From Actinacidiphila oryziradicis (GTDB taxonomy: Bacteria > Actinomycetota > Actinomycetes > Streptomycetales > Streptomycetaceae), in the NCBI RefSeq assembly GCF_005047355.1, contig NZ_SUMC01000059.1, forward strand, positions 1-51,412: DNA of 51,412 bases. The letters are read 5' to 3'. The notes below the pieces were generated by a model. It was not told where the DNA came from. It searched no databases and saw only the letters and a program-made list of their open reading frames with translations. Shown in pieces: positions 28,744 to 37,199 of this stretch. Every line of letters begins with the position of its first letter. Position 1 is the stretch's first letter. The translations under genes and the position numbers were made by a program.

Positions 28744-29142
28744 ACGGTTTCCTTCCAGCATCGCCCGCGTGGTGACCTCGCGGACGCAATCGTGCCCCTG
28801 GCGCTGGCTTCCTCTTGCTCCGGTCCGCGATCGTCTCGCGTTCACGGTCCGGCGGGTCACAAGAAGCACGGGCCCGATGGGGGCTTCCTGATGCAGGAAG
28901 TCCACGTGATGTCTCGGGCGGCATACGGCGTTCGCTGTTCAGTTCTGATGTTGTTCCGCACCGCTGGGGGTGCGGGTGTGCCGTATGCGGGGCCTGACAG
29001 AACCGACAGCCTGCCCCACCCGGACGCACTAACGCAATTCTTAGTTACGTGGCAAAGCTCACACCTCGAATGCTTAGCGGGTTTTCCGGGTACGGCCCCA
29101 CAGCCGAGCGGCGCGCGACTACAGTACTGCGCCCCCAAACAC
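28744..29142 (-). promoter_or_regulatory. Long leader region of the transglycosylase gene with hairpin potential
   Basis: The 400 nt upstream hold no gene. GCATACGGC (28921-28929) and GCCGTATGC (28980-28988) form a perfect 9-bp inverted repeat enclosing a second hairpin, CGCACC...GGGTGCG (about 28957-28975). Actinobacterial muralytic genes can have c-di-AMP (ydaO) riboswitch leaders; I looked for the ydaO core and did not find it convincingly. A structured leader or operator remains possible. Confidence 0.35.
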
Positions 29143-29175
29143 GCCGGGCGGGCCTGACACGCAGGCCCGCCCGGC
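29143..29175 (-). terminator. Strong terminator of phoH
   Basis: GCCGGGCGGGCCT (29143-29155) and AGGCCCGCCCGGC (29163-29175) form a perfect 13-bp stem with a 7-nt loop, 14 nt beyond the phoH stop. Confidence 0.85.
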
Positions 29176-29188
29176 ATTTGAGGACAAA

Positions 29189-30508
29189 CTACGTGCGCCC
29201 GTCCTCCAGCATCTCCGTCACCAATGCGGCGATCGGCGACCGCTCCGACCGCGTCAGGGTGATGTGCGCGAACAGCGGATGCCCCTTCAGCTTCTCGACG
29301 ACCGCCACCACGCCGTCGTACCGCCCGACCCTCAAATTGTCACGCTGGGCGACATCGTGAGTGAGCACCACCCGAGACCCTTGCCCAATACGGGACAATA
29401 CGGTCAAAAGGACATTGCGTTCAAGAGACTGCGCCTCATCGACGATCACAAAGGCGTCATGCAGTGACCGTCCCCGGATATGCGTGAGCGGCAGCACCTC
29501 CAGCATGCCGCGCGCCACGACCTCCTCGATGACCTCCTTGGACGTCACCGCCGAGAGCGTGTCGAAGACCGCCTGCGCCCACGGGCTCATCTTCTCGGAC
29601 TCACTGCCCGGCAGATAGCCGAGCTCCTGCCCGCCCACCGCGTACAGCGGCCGGAAGACCATCACCTTCCGGTGCTGCTGGCGCTCCAGCACGGCCTCCA
29701 GACCCGCACACAGCGCCAGCGCCGACTTGCCGGTGCCGGCCCGGCCGCCCATCGAGACAATCCCGATGTCCGGGTCGAGGAGCAGGTCCAGCGCGATCCG
29801 CTGCTCGGCGCTGCGGCCGTGGATGCCGAACGCCTCGCGGTCGCCCCGCACAAGCCGGATCCGGCCGTCCTCCGTCACCCGGCCGAGCGCTTTACCGCGC
29901 TCGGACTGCAGCACCAGACCGGTGTGCACCGGCAGATCGGACACTTCGGGCAGATCGATCGCCTCGTCCTGAAAAAGCGCGTCGACCTCCTGCCCGGAGA
30001 CAACCAGTTCCTCCATTCCGGTCCAGCCGGAGGTGATCGCCAGCTCCGCCCGGTACTCCTCGGCCAGCAGGCCGACGGAGGAGGCCTTGACCCGTAGCGG
30101 CAGATCCTTGGAGACGACAGTGACGTCGTACCCCTCGGCCTGCAGATTCCGGGCCACGGCCAGGATCCGGGAATCGTTGTCCCCGAGCCGGAACCCGGCG
30201 GGGAGCACCCCTGGGTCCGAGTGGTTCAGCTCGACCCGGAGGGTGCCGCCGAGCTCGCCGATCGGGATGGGCGCGTCGAGGCGCCCGTACCTGATCCGGT
30301 ACTCATCGAGCAGCCGCAACGCCTGACGGGCGAAGTAGCCGAGTTCGGGGTGGTGGCGCTTGGCCTCCAGCTCCGTCACCACGACCACCGGAAGCACGAC
30401 TTCATGCTCCTCGAAGCGAGTGAGGGCGTTGGGGTCGGCCAGCAGCACGCTGGTGTCGAGTACGTAAGTGCGCCGGTCGTGCTCACGGCGGTTCTTGCTG
30501 GTCACCAC
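29189..30508 (-). CDS. phoH: PhoH family protein with N-terminal PIN domain (PhoH2-type)
   Basis: A 439-aa fusion of a PIN nuclease domain (about 10-140; YVLDTSVLLADPNALTRFEEHEVVLPVVVVTELEAKRHH, acidic residues intact) with a PhoH ATPase (about 225-430). The Walker A GRAGTGKSALA is at about 252-260, Walker B is FVIVDEAQSL, and the late motif is LTHDVAQRDNLRVGRYDG. PhoH2 proteins of actinobacteria act as sequence-specific RNA helicase/RNases. ATG 30508 starts right at the family N-terminus. It is monocistronic with a strong terminator; the upstream 370 bp contain two hairpins. Confidence 0.93.
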   Translation of the reverse strand: MVTSKNRREHDRRTYVLDTSVLLADPNALTRFEEHEVVLPVVVVTELEAKRHHPELGYFARQALRLLDEYRIRYGRLDAPIPIGELGGTLRVELNHSDPGVLPAGFRLGDNDSRILAVARNLQAEGYDVTVVSKDLPLRVKASSVGLLAEEYRAELAITSGWTGMEELVVSGQEVDALFQDEAIDLPEVSDLPVHTGLVLQSERGKALGRVTEDGRIRLVRGDREAFGIHGRSAEQRIALDLLLDPDIGIVSMGGRAGTGKSALALCAGLEAVLERQQHRKVMVFRPLYAVGGQELGYLPGSESEKMSPWAQAVFDTLSAVTSKEVIEEVVARGMLEVLPLTHIRGRSLHDAFVIVDEAQSLERNVLLTVLSRIGQGSRVVLTHDVAQRDNLRVGRYDGVVAVVEKLKGHPLFAHITLTRSERSPIAALVTEMLEDGRT

Positions 30509-30877
30509 GTGTGGACGAACCCCCTCGGGAGAGGTCGGGATGCGACGACGTCGCGCGCTACTAGTGGGCCGGGACCGGCCGTGAGGGCCGGTCCGCAGCC
30601 CTCCGTACCGACGCGGTCAATGCCATCACTGGCGGCGGTGCCACCAGTCGGAGACAGCATGTCCGTGTGCAAAGGGCCTCCCGGGCGGATGACCTGGTGC
30701 CTTCCGCTGCTGGCCGACGTCCATGGGCCGGACGTCGGTCTTCCGGGTCTATTCCCTCGAATGGGGTGGCTCATGCGGCTGCATATGACACGTGTTCGTA
30801 GACACAGCTACCTGGAATCAAGCCACTCTCGTGATAAGCCCTGCCGAACAGGCCCCTGGACGCGCCCCGCGCAGGCC
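30509..30877. other. Gene-free stretch between uppS and phoH with two hairpins
   Basis: GGACCGGCC-GTGAG-GGCCGGTCC (30572-30594) and CCGACGTCC-ATGGGCC-GGACGTCGG (30714-30738) are perfect 9-bp stems. The second probably terminates uppS; the first lies in the phoH upstream region. No ORF with codon bias is present. Confidence 0.5.
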
Positions 30878-31639
30878 CTAGGCCCCGTAGCGCCGGTGGC
30901 GGGCGGCGTAGTCGCGGAGCGCCCGCAGGTAGTCCACCTTGCGGAAGGCGGGCCAGAAGACTTCGCAGAAGTAGTACTCCGAATGGGCGCTCTGCCAGAG
31001 CATGAAACCCGACAGCCGCTGCTCCCCGCTGGTACGGATCACCAGGTCCGGGTCGGGCTGGCCCCTCGTGTACAGGTGTTCGGAAATGTGTTCGACGTCG
31101 AGGATCTCCGCGAGGTCCTCGATCGTGGTGCCACGCCCCGCCTGCTCATGGAGCAGCGAGCGGACGGCATCCGCGATCTCCTGCCGGCCGCCGTAGCCGA
31201 TCGCGACATTGACCAGAATCCCGCTGATGCCCTCGGTGTCGCGCTCGGCCTCCTTGATGACCCGCTGCGTACGCTCCGGCAGCAGATCCCGCGCGCCGAC
31301 ATGATGCACACGCCAGCGGCCGGTCTCGGCAAGGCCGCGCACCGTGTCCTCGATGATGCCGAGCAGCGGGCCGAGCTCCTCCGCCGGGCGGTCGAGATTG
31401 TCCGTCGAGAGCAGCCACAGCGTCACAATCTCGACGCCGGTCTCCTCGGACCACCCCAGCACCTCGGCGATCTTGTCCGCCCCGGCCCGGTGGCCCTGCT
31501 CGGTGGTACCGCCGGCCGCCTTCGCCCATCGCCGGTTGCCGTCCAGGATCACGCCTATATGCTTCGGGCCCTGCGAGAGGTCGAGGCGGCGTTCCACCCG
31601 GCGGGCGTAGAGCCCGTATACCAGGTCGCGGAGATTCAT
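30878..31639 (-). CDS. uppS: Isoprenyl (cis-prenyl) transferase, UppS type
   Basis: A 253-aa cis-prenyltransferase that extends allylic diphosphates with IPP to make the polyprenyl lipid carrier for cell-wall synthesis. The catalytic D33 is in HIGVILDGNRRWAK; further motifs are GHRAGADKI, VTLWLLSTDNLDRP, LVNVAIGYGGRQEIADAVR and PDPDLVIRTSGEQRLSGFMLWQSAHSEYYF with the RxG pyrophosphate site. Start 31639 (NLRDLVYGLYARRVE) matches family N-termini better than 31669. Streptomyces often carry two such enzymes making different chain lengths, so the exact product is unsure. Confidence 0.93.
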   Translation of the reverse strand: MNLRDLVYGLYARRVERRLDLSQGPKHIGVILDGNRRWAKAAGGTTEQGHRAGADKIAEVLGWSEETGVEIVTLWLLSTDNLDRPAEELGPLLGIIEDTVRGLAETGRWRVHHVGARDLLPERTQRVIKEAERDTEGISGILVNVAIGYGGRQEIADAVRSLLHEQAGRGTTIEDLAEILDVEHISEHLYTRGQPDPDLVIRTSGEQRLSGFMLWQSAHSEYYFCEVFWPAFRKVDYLRALRDYAARHRRYGA

Positions 31640-31744
31640 CGCGTTCCAGCCCCTTGCGCCGATCGTCACCCGTCCGTCAGCGTACTGCGCACGGGCGTAC
31701 GGACACGAACCGGGTGGTCAGCCACTACGTGATAGTGCTGTTCC

Positions 31745-32773
<1,029 letters not shown>

Positions 32774-32776
32774 CAC

Positions 32777-32826
32777 CTTCTTATGCGGTTCTGCGCTTCC
32801 GCTTCTTATGCGGTTCCGCACTTCCG
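32777..32826 (+). repeat. 25-bp tandem duplication after the aldo/keto reductase gene
   Basis: Two 25-bp units, 32777-32801 and 32802-32826 (CTTCTTATGCGGTTC...), differ at 2 positions and are followed by a partial third copy CACTTCCGC. Confidence 0.75.
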
Positions 32827-32916
32827 CACTTCCGCCCGGTGACCGGCCTCGCACCCGACCGGGGTGCGGGGCGGTGCCGGTGCCGGGGGCCGGGGCGGGG
32901 GCGGCATGACGGACCG

Positions 32917-33681
32917 CTACGCCGTCCCCAGAAGCACCCCGGCCAGCGCCCCCAGGAGCATGAACGGCCCGAAGGGTATCGGCGTCCTACGGTCCACCCG
33001 GCGCATGGCCAGCAGCACGAGCCCCACGCCGGCACCGAGCCCGAGCCCGACGAGCGTGCCCGCGACGACCGCGCTCCAGCCGTACCAGCCCAGCGCCAGC
33101 CCCAGCGTCGGCGCCAGCTTCACGTCCCCGAAGCCCATTCCGCCCGGGTTGACCAGATGCAGCACAAAGTACAGAGCCCCCAGCACTCCCCCGCCGGCCA
33201 GAGCCCGCCCCCAGGAACCCTCGTGCCCCGGCAGCAGTGCCGCACCCCCGAGCAGCGCACCCGTGCCCACCGCGGCCGGCAGCGTCAGAACATCCGGCAG
33301 CCGCTGAACGGCCAGGTCGACACGCCCGAGCAGGACACAAAACGGCACCAGGAGCAGCCACACCGCCAACTCGGGCGTGTCGCCGACCGTGGAGGCCAGC
33401 CCCGCGCACACCACCGCGCACAGCACCGCCAGCGGCGCCCCGCCCTCCCCCCGGCCGGCCCAGCCCCGTACACCTGCCGGAAAGGGCCGGCCCGCCGCAT
33501 CGGCCGCGCACCAGGGCTCGTCCGGCTCAACCGCGAGGCGGTAGGCGGCGCGCGGCAGCGCGAGCCCTGCGGCCATTCCCCACACGGCGGCGGCGACGAT
33601 CAGATAGACATGCGGATGGAACGGATAGCCAAGCACCACCGGGCCGACCGTACACGGACCGGACGGAAGGAGCGGGCTCAT
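32917..33681 (-). CDS. A24-family prepilin peptidase (TadV/CpaA-like)
   Basis: A 254-aa polytopic membrane aspartic protease with about seven hydrophobic segments. The two catalytic Asp are in GRVDLAVQRLPDVLTLP and GMGFGDVKLAPTLGLALGW, the GxGD motif of TFPP/presenilin-type peptidases. The long N-terminal methyltransferase CxxC domain of PilD is absent, as in Tad-type enzymes. It should cleave Flp, TadE and TadG-like prepilins after the Gly in front of the hydrophobic segment; these substrates lie in the Tad locus 7-16 kb away. Its ATG (33681) overlaps the start of the divergent DUF192 gene, so one start may be later (e.g. GTG 33639). Confidence 0.88.
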   Translation of the reverse strand: MSPLLPSGPCTVGPVVLGYPFHPHVYLIVAAAVWGMAAGLALPRAAYRLAVEPDEPWCAADAAGRPFPAGVRGWAGRGEGGAPLAVLCAVVCAGLASTVGDTPELAVWLLLVPFCVLLGRVDLAVQRLPDVLTLPAAVGTGALLGGAALLPGHEGSWGRALAGGGVLGALYFVLHLVNPGGMGFGDVKLAPTLGLALGWYGWSAVVAGTLVGLGLGAGVGLVLLAMRRVDRRTPIPFGPFMLLGALAGVLLGTA

Positions 33682-34066
33682 GGGCAGTTACCGGGACGGC
33701 ACGGCCACCCTCGTCATCACCGACGCCACCACCGTCCCCCTGGAAATCCCCCTGGAAATCGCCCTGGAGATCCCCCTGGAGATCGCCGCCTCCTACCGTG
33801 CCCGCACCCGCGGCCTCCTCGGCCGGGACGGCATCGACGGCGCCCTGCTCCTCACCCCCGCAGGCAGCGTCCACACCCTCCGGATGCGATTCGCCATCGA
33901 TGTCGCGTACCTGGACCGGCGGCTGCGCGTCCTCGCCGTACGGACCATGCCACCCGGGCGCCTCGGCCGACCGCGGCTCCGCTCCCGCCACGTACTGGAG
34001 TCAGAGGCCGGCAAGATGAAAGCCTGGGGCCTGGCGCCCGGCACACAGCTCGACATCGTCAGCTGA
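33680..34066 (+). CDS. DUF192 family protein
   Basis: A 128-aa protein with the DUF192 fold: ARTRGLLGRDGIDGALLLTPAGSVHTLRMRFAIDVAYLDR, RVLAVRTMPPGR and HVLESEAGKMKAWGLAPGTQLDI. It is a small beta-rich protein of unknown function; in other bacteria it has a lipoprotein signal, here there is none. Residues about 19-36 are a fourfold PLEI-PLEI-ALEI-PLEI repeat encoded by near-identical 12-bp units, an unusual insertion. DUF192 often sits beside tad or pilus genes in actinobacteria; here it is divergent from the prepilin peptidase with overlapping start codons, so leaderless transcripts are likely. Confidence 0.82.
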   Translation: MGSYRDGTATLVITDATTVPLEIPLEIALEIPLEIAASYRARTRGLLGRDGIDGALLLTPAGSVHTLRMRFAIDVAYLDRRLRVLAVRTMPPGRLGRPRLRSRHVLESEAGKMKAWGLAPGTQLDIVS

Positions 34067-34167
34067 CGTCATGTCCGCTGCCGCCATCGACACCATGGAC
34101 ACCATCGACGATCCCCTGTGCCGCTGGGCGGCCCAGGACGGCACCCGCACCCGGATCTTGCAATGAC

Positions 34168-34216
34168 GGGGGCCTTATGACCACTTTGAATCGGTTCAGG
34201 TGGTCATAAGGCCCCC
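34168..34216. terminator. 17-bp perfect inverted repeat in convergent gap
   Basis: GGGGGCCTTATGACCAC (34168-34184) is inverted exactly at 34200-34216 with a 15-nt loop. It overlaps the stop (TTATGA) of the minus-strand relic and may serve both strands. Confidence 0.65.
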
Positions 34217-34450
34217 GCTATTGGGCTTACGTGCCCGGGCTGAAAATCGGACCCTATGCCGGATCCGGCAAACCCGATCCCGATCGCCAGCACCATGAAC
34301 ACGCCCAGGAACACCAGCCTGGCCGCCGCACGCACATATGGCGGCCGGTCCCCTGCCCGCGCCACCGCCGCCTTCTCCGGCCGCTCCGGCACGTACGCCA
34401 CCATCACGTGATCGCCCACGATCATCGACTGCGCGCAAAGCGTCACGGTT
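34204..34450 (-). pseudogene. C-terminal remnant of a DUF3592-like membrane protein
   Basis: The frame reads IVGDHVMVAYVPERPEKAAVARA, then AARLVFLGVFMVLAIGIGFAGSG (one membrane helix) and a short tail, with strong third-position G/C. V-Y-P-E-x-P-E-A pieces followed by a membrane helix are the C-terminal hallmark of DUF3592 proteins. The N-terminal half is missing: upstream the frame overlaps the end of the Uma2 gene antisense-free but loses coding character. It is best read as a gene fragment left by a deletion next to the Uma2 gene. Confidence 0.5.
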
Positions 34451-34465
34451 CCCGCCCGGTGGAAC

Positions 34466-34969
34466 CTATGAACCCGCAGGGTAGCGGTGGTACGAGAGCG
34501 TCGGCACCGTGTAGCCCAACGGTTCCGGCAGCCGGATCGGCTCGCCGAACAACCCGCGGTCGGACTCCTCGTACTTGCCGCCCTCAAGGCGCAGCACCAG
34601 CCACTCGCCGATCCGGGGATCGATGATCACATACACCGGGATCCCCGCGTCCTGGTACTTGCCCCGCTTGTCCTCGTAGTCCCGGCGGACCGCAACCCAT
34701 CCGCCCGATACGACCTCGAACACCGCGAGCACTATCGACGACGGCACGTCCCGCATCCCGTCGGACCAGTCCCGCGCCCGGATGACCACCGCATCCGGCC
34801 GAGGCTTGTCCTCCTCGCCGATGAGGACCCGCCGCCCGTTCCACGCCTCAAACGGCTCAGGGGTCTCGCGCACCAGCTTCCGGCCCGGAAGGTCATGCAG
34901 CATCATCGGACCGGCCTGCACGATGATCTCGCCGTCAAGTATCTCCACGCGCGCATCGTATGAGCGCAC
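34466..34969 (-). CDS. Uma2 family PD-(D/E)XK endonuclease-like protein
   Basis: A 167-aa protein with the Uma2 core: VEILDGEIIV, RPDAVVIRAR (catalytic Asp), VFEVVSGG (Glu) and the RRDYEDKRGKYQDAGIPVYVIIDP signature (Lys in DKR), then LEGGKYEE and GEPIRLPEPLGYTV. Uma2 proteins are restriction-like putative nucleases that are greatly expanded in Streptomyces and cyanobacteria, and their role is unknown. The N-terminus is about 20 aa shorter than usual, and GTG 34969 or 34948 could be the start. It lies between a DUF3592-like fragment and a 6C RNA. Confidence 0.85.
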   Translation of the reverse strand: MRSYDARVEILDGEIIVQAGPMMLHDLPGRKLVRETPEPFEAWNGRRVLIGEEDKPRPDAVVIRARDWSDGMRDVPSSIVLAVFEVVSGGWVAVRRDYEDKRGKYQDAGIPVYVIIDPRIGEWLVLRLEGGKYEESDRGLFGEPIRLPEPLGYTVPTLSYHRYPAGS

Positions 34970-34989
34970 GCCCCCACCCGGGGCCGAAC

Positions 34990-35085
34990 AAAGAAACGGG
35001 CCGGTTCGCAGGGGGGGAGAGCGAACCGGCCCGAGGGGGGGCTTCCAAGGTACCGCGTAGGAGCCCTAACCCAGAACCAGGGTCA
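34990..35085 (-). ncRNA. Probable 6C small RNA
   Basis: On the minus strand a leader ending GGAAGCCCCCCCTC is followed by a perfect 12-bp stem GGGCCGGTTCGC / GCGAACCGGCCC whose 11-nt loop holds seven C (TCTCCCCCCCT), and then GTTTCTTT. Two runs of seven C, one in the loop of a terminator-like hairpin, are the defining look of the actinobacterial 6C RNA. A first stem GGGCTCC...GGAAGCCC may form upstream. The 5' end is a guess; an inverted repeat GGTTCT-CTTAAT-AGAACC (35100-35117) lies just upstream and could be part of its promoter. The rest of 35118-35277 is empty. Confidence 0.6.
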
Positions 35086-35277
35086 TGAGGGTGATGTGAA
35101 GGTTCTCTTAATAGAACCGTGATCCAGGTGTCCGTATTTGCAACATTTGCGCCGTGTGCTCTTATTTTGACAGCTGTAACGTTCCTGCACAGTGCGCGCA
35201 CCGTCACTGCACGTGCCGACGATTTGCCCAGGACTTTAATCCCGGTCCTACCCGGATGGCCCACCCGCGCGGGCCGG

Positions 35278-35667
35278 TCAGGCGTCCTGCGGGTACCAGC
35301 GCAGTTCGACGGTGTTGCCGTCCGGGTCGAGGACGTAGAGGGACTGGGCGCTGCCGCGCGCCCCGAAGCGCGGCCCGGGGCCGTCCACGACGGTGAACAC
35401 GTCCGAGTCCACGACCTCCTGCCAGTCCAATGGCTCAACGACGAGGCAGATGTGGTCCACGTTGGACTCCCCGGACTCCCCCCGGGCCCCCTCGACCAGG
35501 TCGATGATGGTCGTAGGGCTCACCCTCACCGACGGGAACGAGACCTTGCCCGCCCGCCACTCCTCGACCCGTACCGGCTCAAGCCCCAGCGGACCGCAGT
35601 AGAAGTCAAGGGCGCGCTCGACATCCGCAACGTTGAGCACCAGATGGTCAAAGGCGATGACGCGCAT
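35278..35667 (-). CDS. VOC family (glyoxalase/bleomycin-resistance fold) protein
   Basis: A 129-aa protein with the paired beta-alpha-beta-beta-beta VOC modules: IAFDHLVLNVADVERALDFYCGPLGLEPV, SNVDHICLVVEP and AQSLYVLDPDGNTVELRWY. The metal ligands (H in FDHL, E in VELR, H in VDHI) are present. Members are lyases, dioxygenases or resistance proteins; the closest look is the YwbC/virulence-protein type. The substrate is unknown. It is followed by the 6C RNA and preceded by a second, unrelated VOC gene on the same strand. Confidence 0.88.
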   Translation of the reverse strand: MRVIAFDHLVLNVADVERALDFYCGPLGLEPVRVEEWRAGKVSFPSVRVSPTTIIDLVEGARGESGESNVDHICLVVEPLDWQEVVDSDVFTVVDGPGPRFGARGSAQSLYVLDPDGNTVELRWYPQDA

Positions 35668-35718
35668 AGTGGTCCCCTCGGGTGGGTGTGCAGACAGATA
35701 TGACGAGTAGCGCGGGCC

Positions 35719-36132
35719 CTATGGAGAGTTGGACCAGCCGCGAGTGGACAGAACAAGGCGGTAGCCATCCGGATCCTGGATGGTGATCCCCCACCTGTCC
35801 CAGTACGGATTGTGGGCGCGAACGCGTTGCCCACCGTGTCGCTCCAGCCTCGCGACAAGGTCCTCCGGTACCTGGTCATCGAGATAGAGAACCAGAAGAT
35901 CCTCGGGCGTTGGCGTCGGGTGGACCGGGGCATCCGCGGCGTGGACCAATTCGAGATGCCAGTCGGCGTCAGGCCAACCGACCATGAGCAGGGAATGTTC
36001 CTCGGGAGTACCGTCCCAATCGTGCCGGTAGAGCACGACAAGGCCGAGACCGTCGGCCCAGAATCGCTCGGCAATCCGCAGATCCCGTGACGGGCGGGCG
36101 ATGCGTGCGTGAGCCCTGCCGTAAGTTGTCAC
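35719..36132 (-). CDS. Second VOC family protein
   Basis: A 137-aa VOC protein: ARIARPSRDLRIAERFWADGLGLVVLYRHDWDG, WHLELVHAADAPVHPTPTPEDLLVLYLDD and the C-terminal NPYWDRWGITIQDPDGYRLVLSTRGW. The metal triad (H/E/E) is visible. As I recall it resembles the YycE-like fosfomycin/bleomycin group; the substrate is unknown. GTG 36132 is chosen because AAGGGGAAGTC lies just upstream; the frame is open to 36180. The gene stands 190 bp from the last DUF397 gene, and that gap holds no further ORF. Confidence 0.85.
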   Translation of the reverse strand: MTTYGRAHARIARPSRDLRIAERFWADGLGLVVLYRHDWDGTPEEHSLLMVGWPDADWHLELVHAADAPVHPTPTPEDLLVLYLDDQVPEDLVARLERHGGQRVRAHNPYWDRWGITIQDPDGYRLVLSTRGWSNSP

Positions 36133-36321
36133 GACTTCCCCTTTGCGAGATGCCTTCACCGCCTGGTGGCTCAACGCCAAGAAGCTATCCGCTGGATGAT
36201 CGGATCCGCGATCGGCCGATAGTCCTGGGCCTCAGGTCTCAGGTCCCGGTACGGGAGGTCGCGGGTGGCGCCTCCCGCCGACAGCCGCGTGCTCGGCGCG
36301 AGCGGTTTCGGCGACGCTCGC

Positions 36322-36534
36322 TCAGAGGCCGGCGAAGTGGTCGAACTCCCCCGCCTTGACGCCCTTGACGAAGGCATCCCATTTGGCGGGGGTCGTGACG
36401 GCGACGATCTCCGGGTTCGTGCTCTCGCGGAGGTGGACATTGCCCTCGGAGTCGAAGGCGATCTCGATGTAGTCGCGGTCCGCTTCGGCGTCGTCGTTCG
36501 AGAAGCTGGACTTGCGCCAGACAAGTTCGGACAC
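36322..36534 (-). CDS. DUF397 protein, copy 4
   Basis: A 70-aa DUF397 protein: LVWRKSSFSNDD, DYIEIAFDSEGNVHLRES, VAVTTPAKWDAFVKGVKAGEFD. DUF397 proteins pair with XRE/DUF5753 regulators (WhiJ-like systems) in Streptomyces and act as their antagonists or partners in development. This is the last and most diverged copy of four in a row; it lacks the cysteine in the RDC(I/V)EV position (reads RDYIEI). An 80-bp extra stretch separates its spacer from copy 3. Confidence 0.93.
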   Translation of the reverse strand: MSELVWRKSSFSNDDAEADRDYIEIAFDSEGNVHLRESTNPEIVAVTTPAKWDAFVKGVKAGEFDHFAGL

Positions 36535-36674
36535 GATGTACTCCTCCTGGCTGGAAACGCCCGCCGGGAACGGGCCCGAGAGCAGCCGCCCTCAGCTGGT
36601 CAAACGCGAGCTTATACGCTCCGACCTGCGAGCCGTCCGCATTTCGGATGGAAGCCGCGCAGGCGCTCCGACGC

Positions 36675-36878
36675 TCAGAGAGCGCAGCCGTCGAACTCGC
36701 CCGCCTTCACGCCCTTCACGAAGGCACCCCACTTGGCGGGCGTCGTAACGGCCACCACATCCGGGGCATCGCTCTCGCGGAAGTGGACGAGCCCCTCGGG
36801 GGCGGCAGCGACCTCGATGCAGTCGCGGTTCGCGTCGTCGCTGGAGAAGCTGGACTTGTGCCAGGCAAGTTGGGACAC
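36675..36878 (-). CDS. DUF397 protein, copy 3
   Basis: A 67-aa DUF397 protein: LAWHKSSFSSDDANRDCIEVAAAPEGLVHFRES, then VVAVTTPAKWGAFVKGVKAGEFDGCAL. The middle is nearly identical to copy 1 (AAAPEGLVHFRES), which points to a recent duplication or conversion. A GAGGAGTACATC ribosome site before the start is shared with copies 2 and 4. It sits in the array downstream of the XRE/DUF5753 regulator. Confidence 0.93.
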   Translation of the reverse strand: MSQLAWHKSSFSSDDANRDCIEVAAAPEGLVHFRESDAPDVVAVTTPAKWGAFVKGVKAGEFDGCAL

Positions 36879-36935
36879 GATGTACTCCTCCTGGCCGGAA
36901 ACGCTCGCCGGGAACGGGCCCGAGAGCAGCCGCTC

Positions 36936-37142
36936 TCAGCTGGTCAAACGCTCGTCGAACTCGCCCGCCTTCACACCCTTGACGAAGGCGCCCCACCTGG
37001 CGGGGGTCGTAACGGCCACCACGTCCGGGGTGTCGCTCTCGCGGAAGTGGATCTGGCCATCCCTGGCGACGGCCACCTCGACGCAGTCGCGGCTCGCGTC
37101 GTCGCCGGAGAAGCTGGACTTGCGCCAAGCGAGTTCGGACAC
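36936..37142 (-). CDS. DUF397 protein, copy 2
   Basis: A 68-aa DUF397 protein: LAWRKSSFSGDDASRDCVEVAVARDGQIHFRES, then VVAVTTPARWGAFVKGVKAGEFDERLTS. The last residues RLTS are coded by sequence related to the 3' end of the DUF5753 gene, the mark of the duplication joint. GAGGAGTACATC stands before the start. Confidence 0.93.
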   Translation of the reverse strand: MSELAWRKSSFSGDDASRDCVEVAVARDGQIHFRESDTPDVVAVTTPARWGAFVKGVKAGEFDERLTS

Positions 37143-37199
37143 GATGTACTCCTCCTGGCTGTAAACGCTCGCCGGGAACGGGCCTGAGAGCAGCCGCTC

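Larger units (their letters stand above)
36535..37199 (-). repeat. DUF397 array spacers with remnants of the DUF5753 gene 3' end
   Basis: Each spacer between copies (about 37143-37215, 36879-36955 and 36535-36610) carries a near-identical block whose minus-strand frame reads FDQLRAAALxPVPGE. The real regulator ends FDQLRAAALGPTPSLEL at 37422-37500, and the DNA is about 80% alike with mostly synonymous changes. The repeating unit of about 264 bp is therefore [regulator tail + DUF397]. Confidence 0.75.

Noticed and set aside
28744..29142. A ydaO (c-di-AMP) riboswitch upstream of the transglycosylase gene
   Set aside because: Expected from related muralytic genes, but the conserved core could not be recognised by eye; reported only as an uncharacterised leader.
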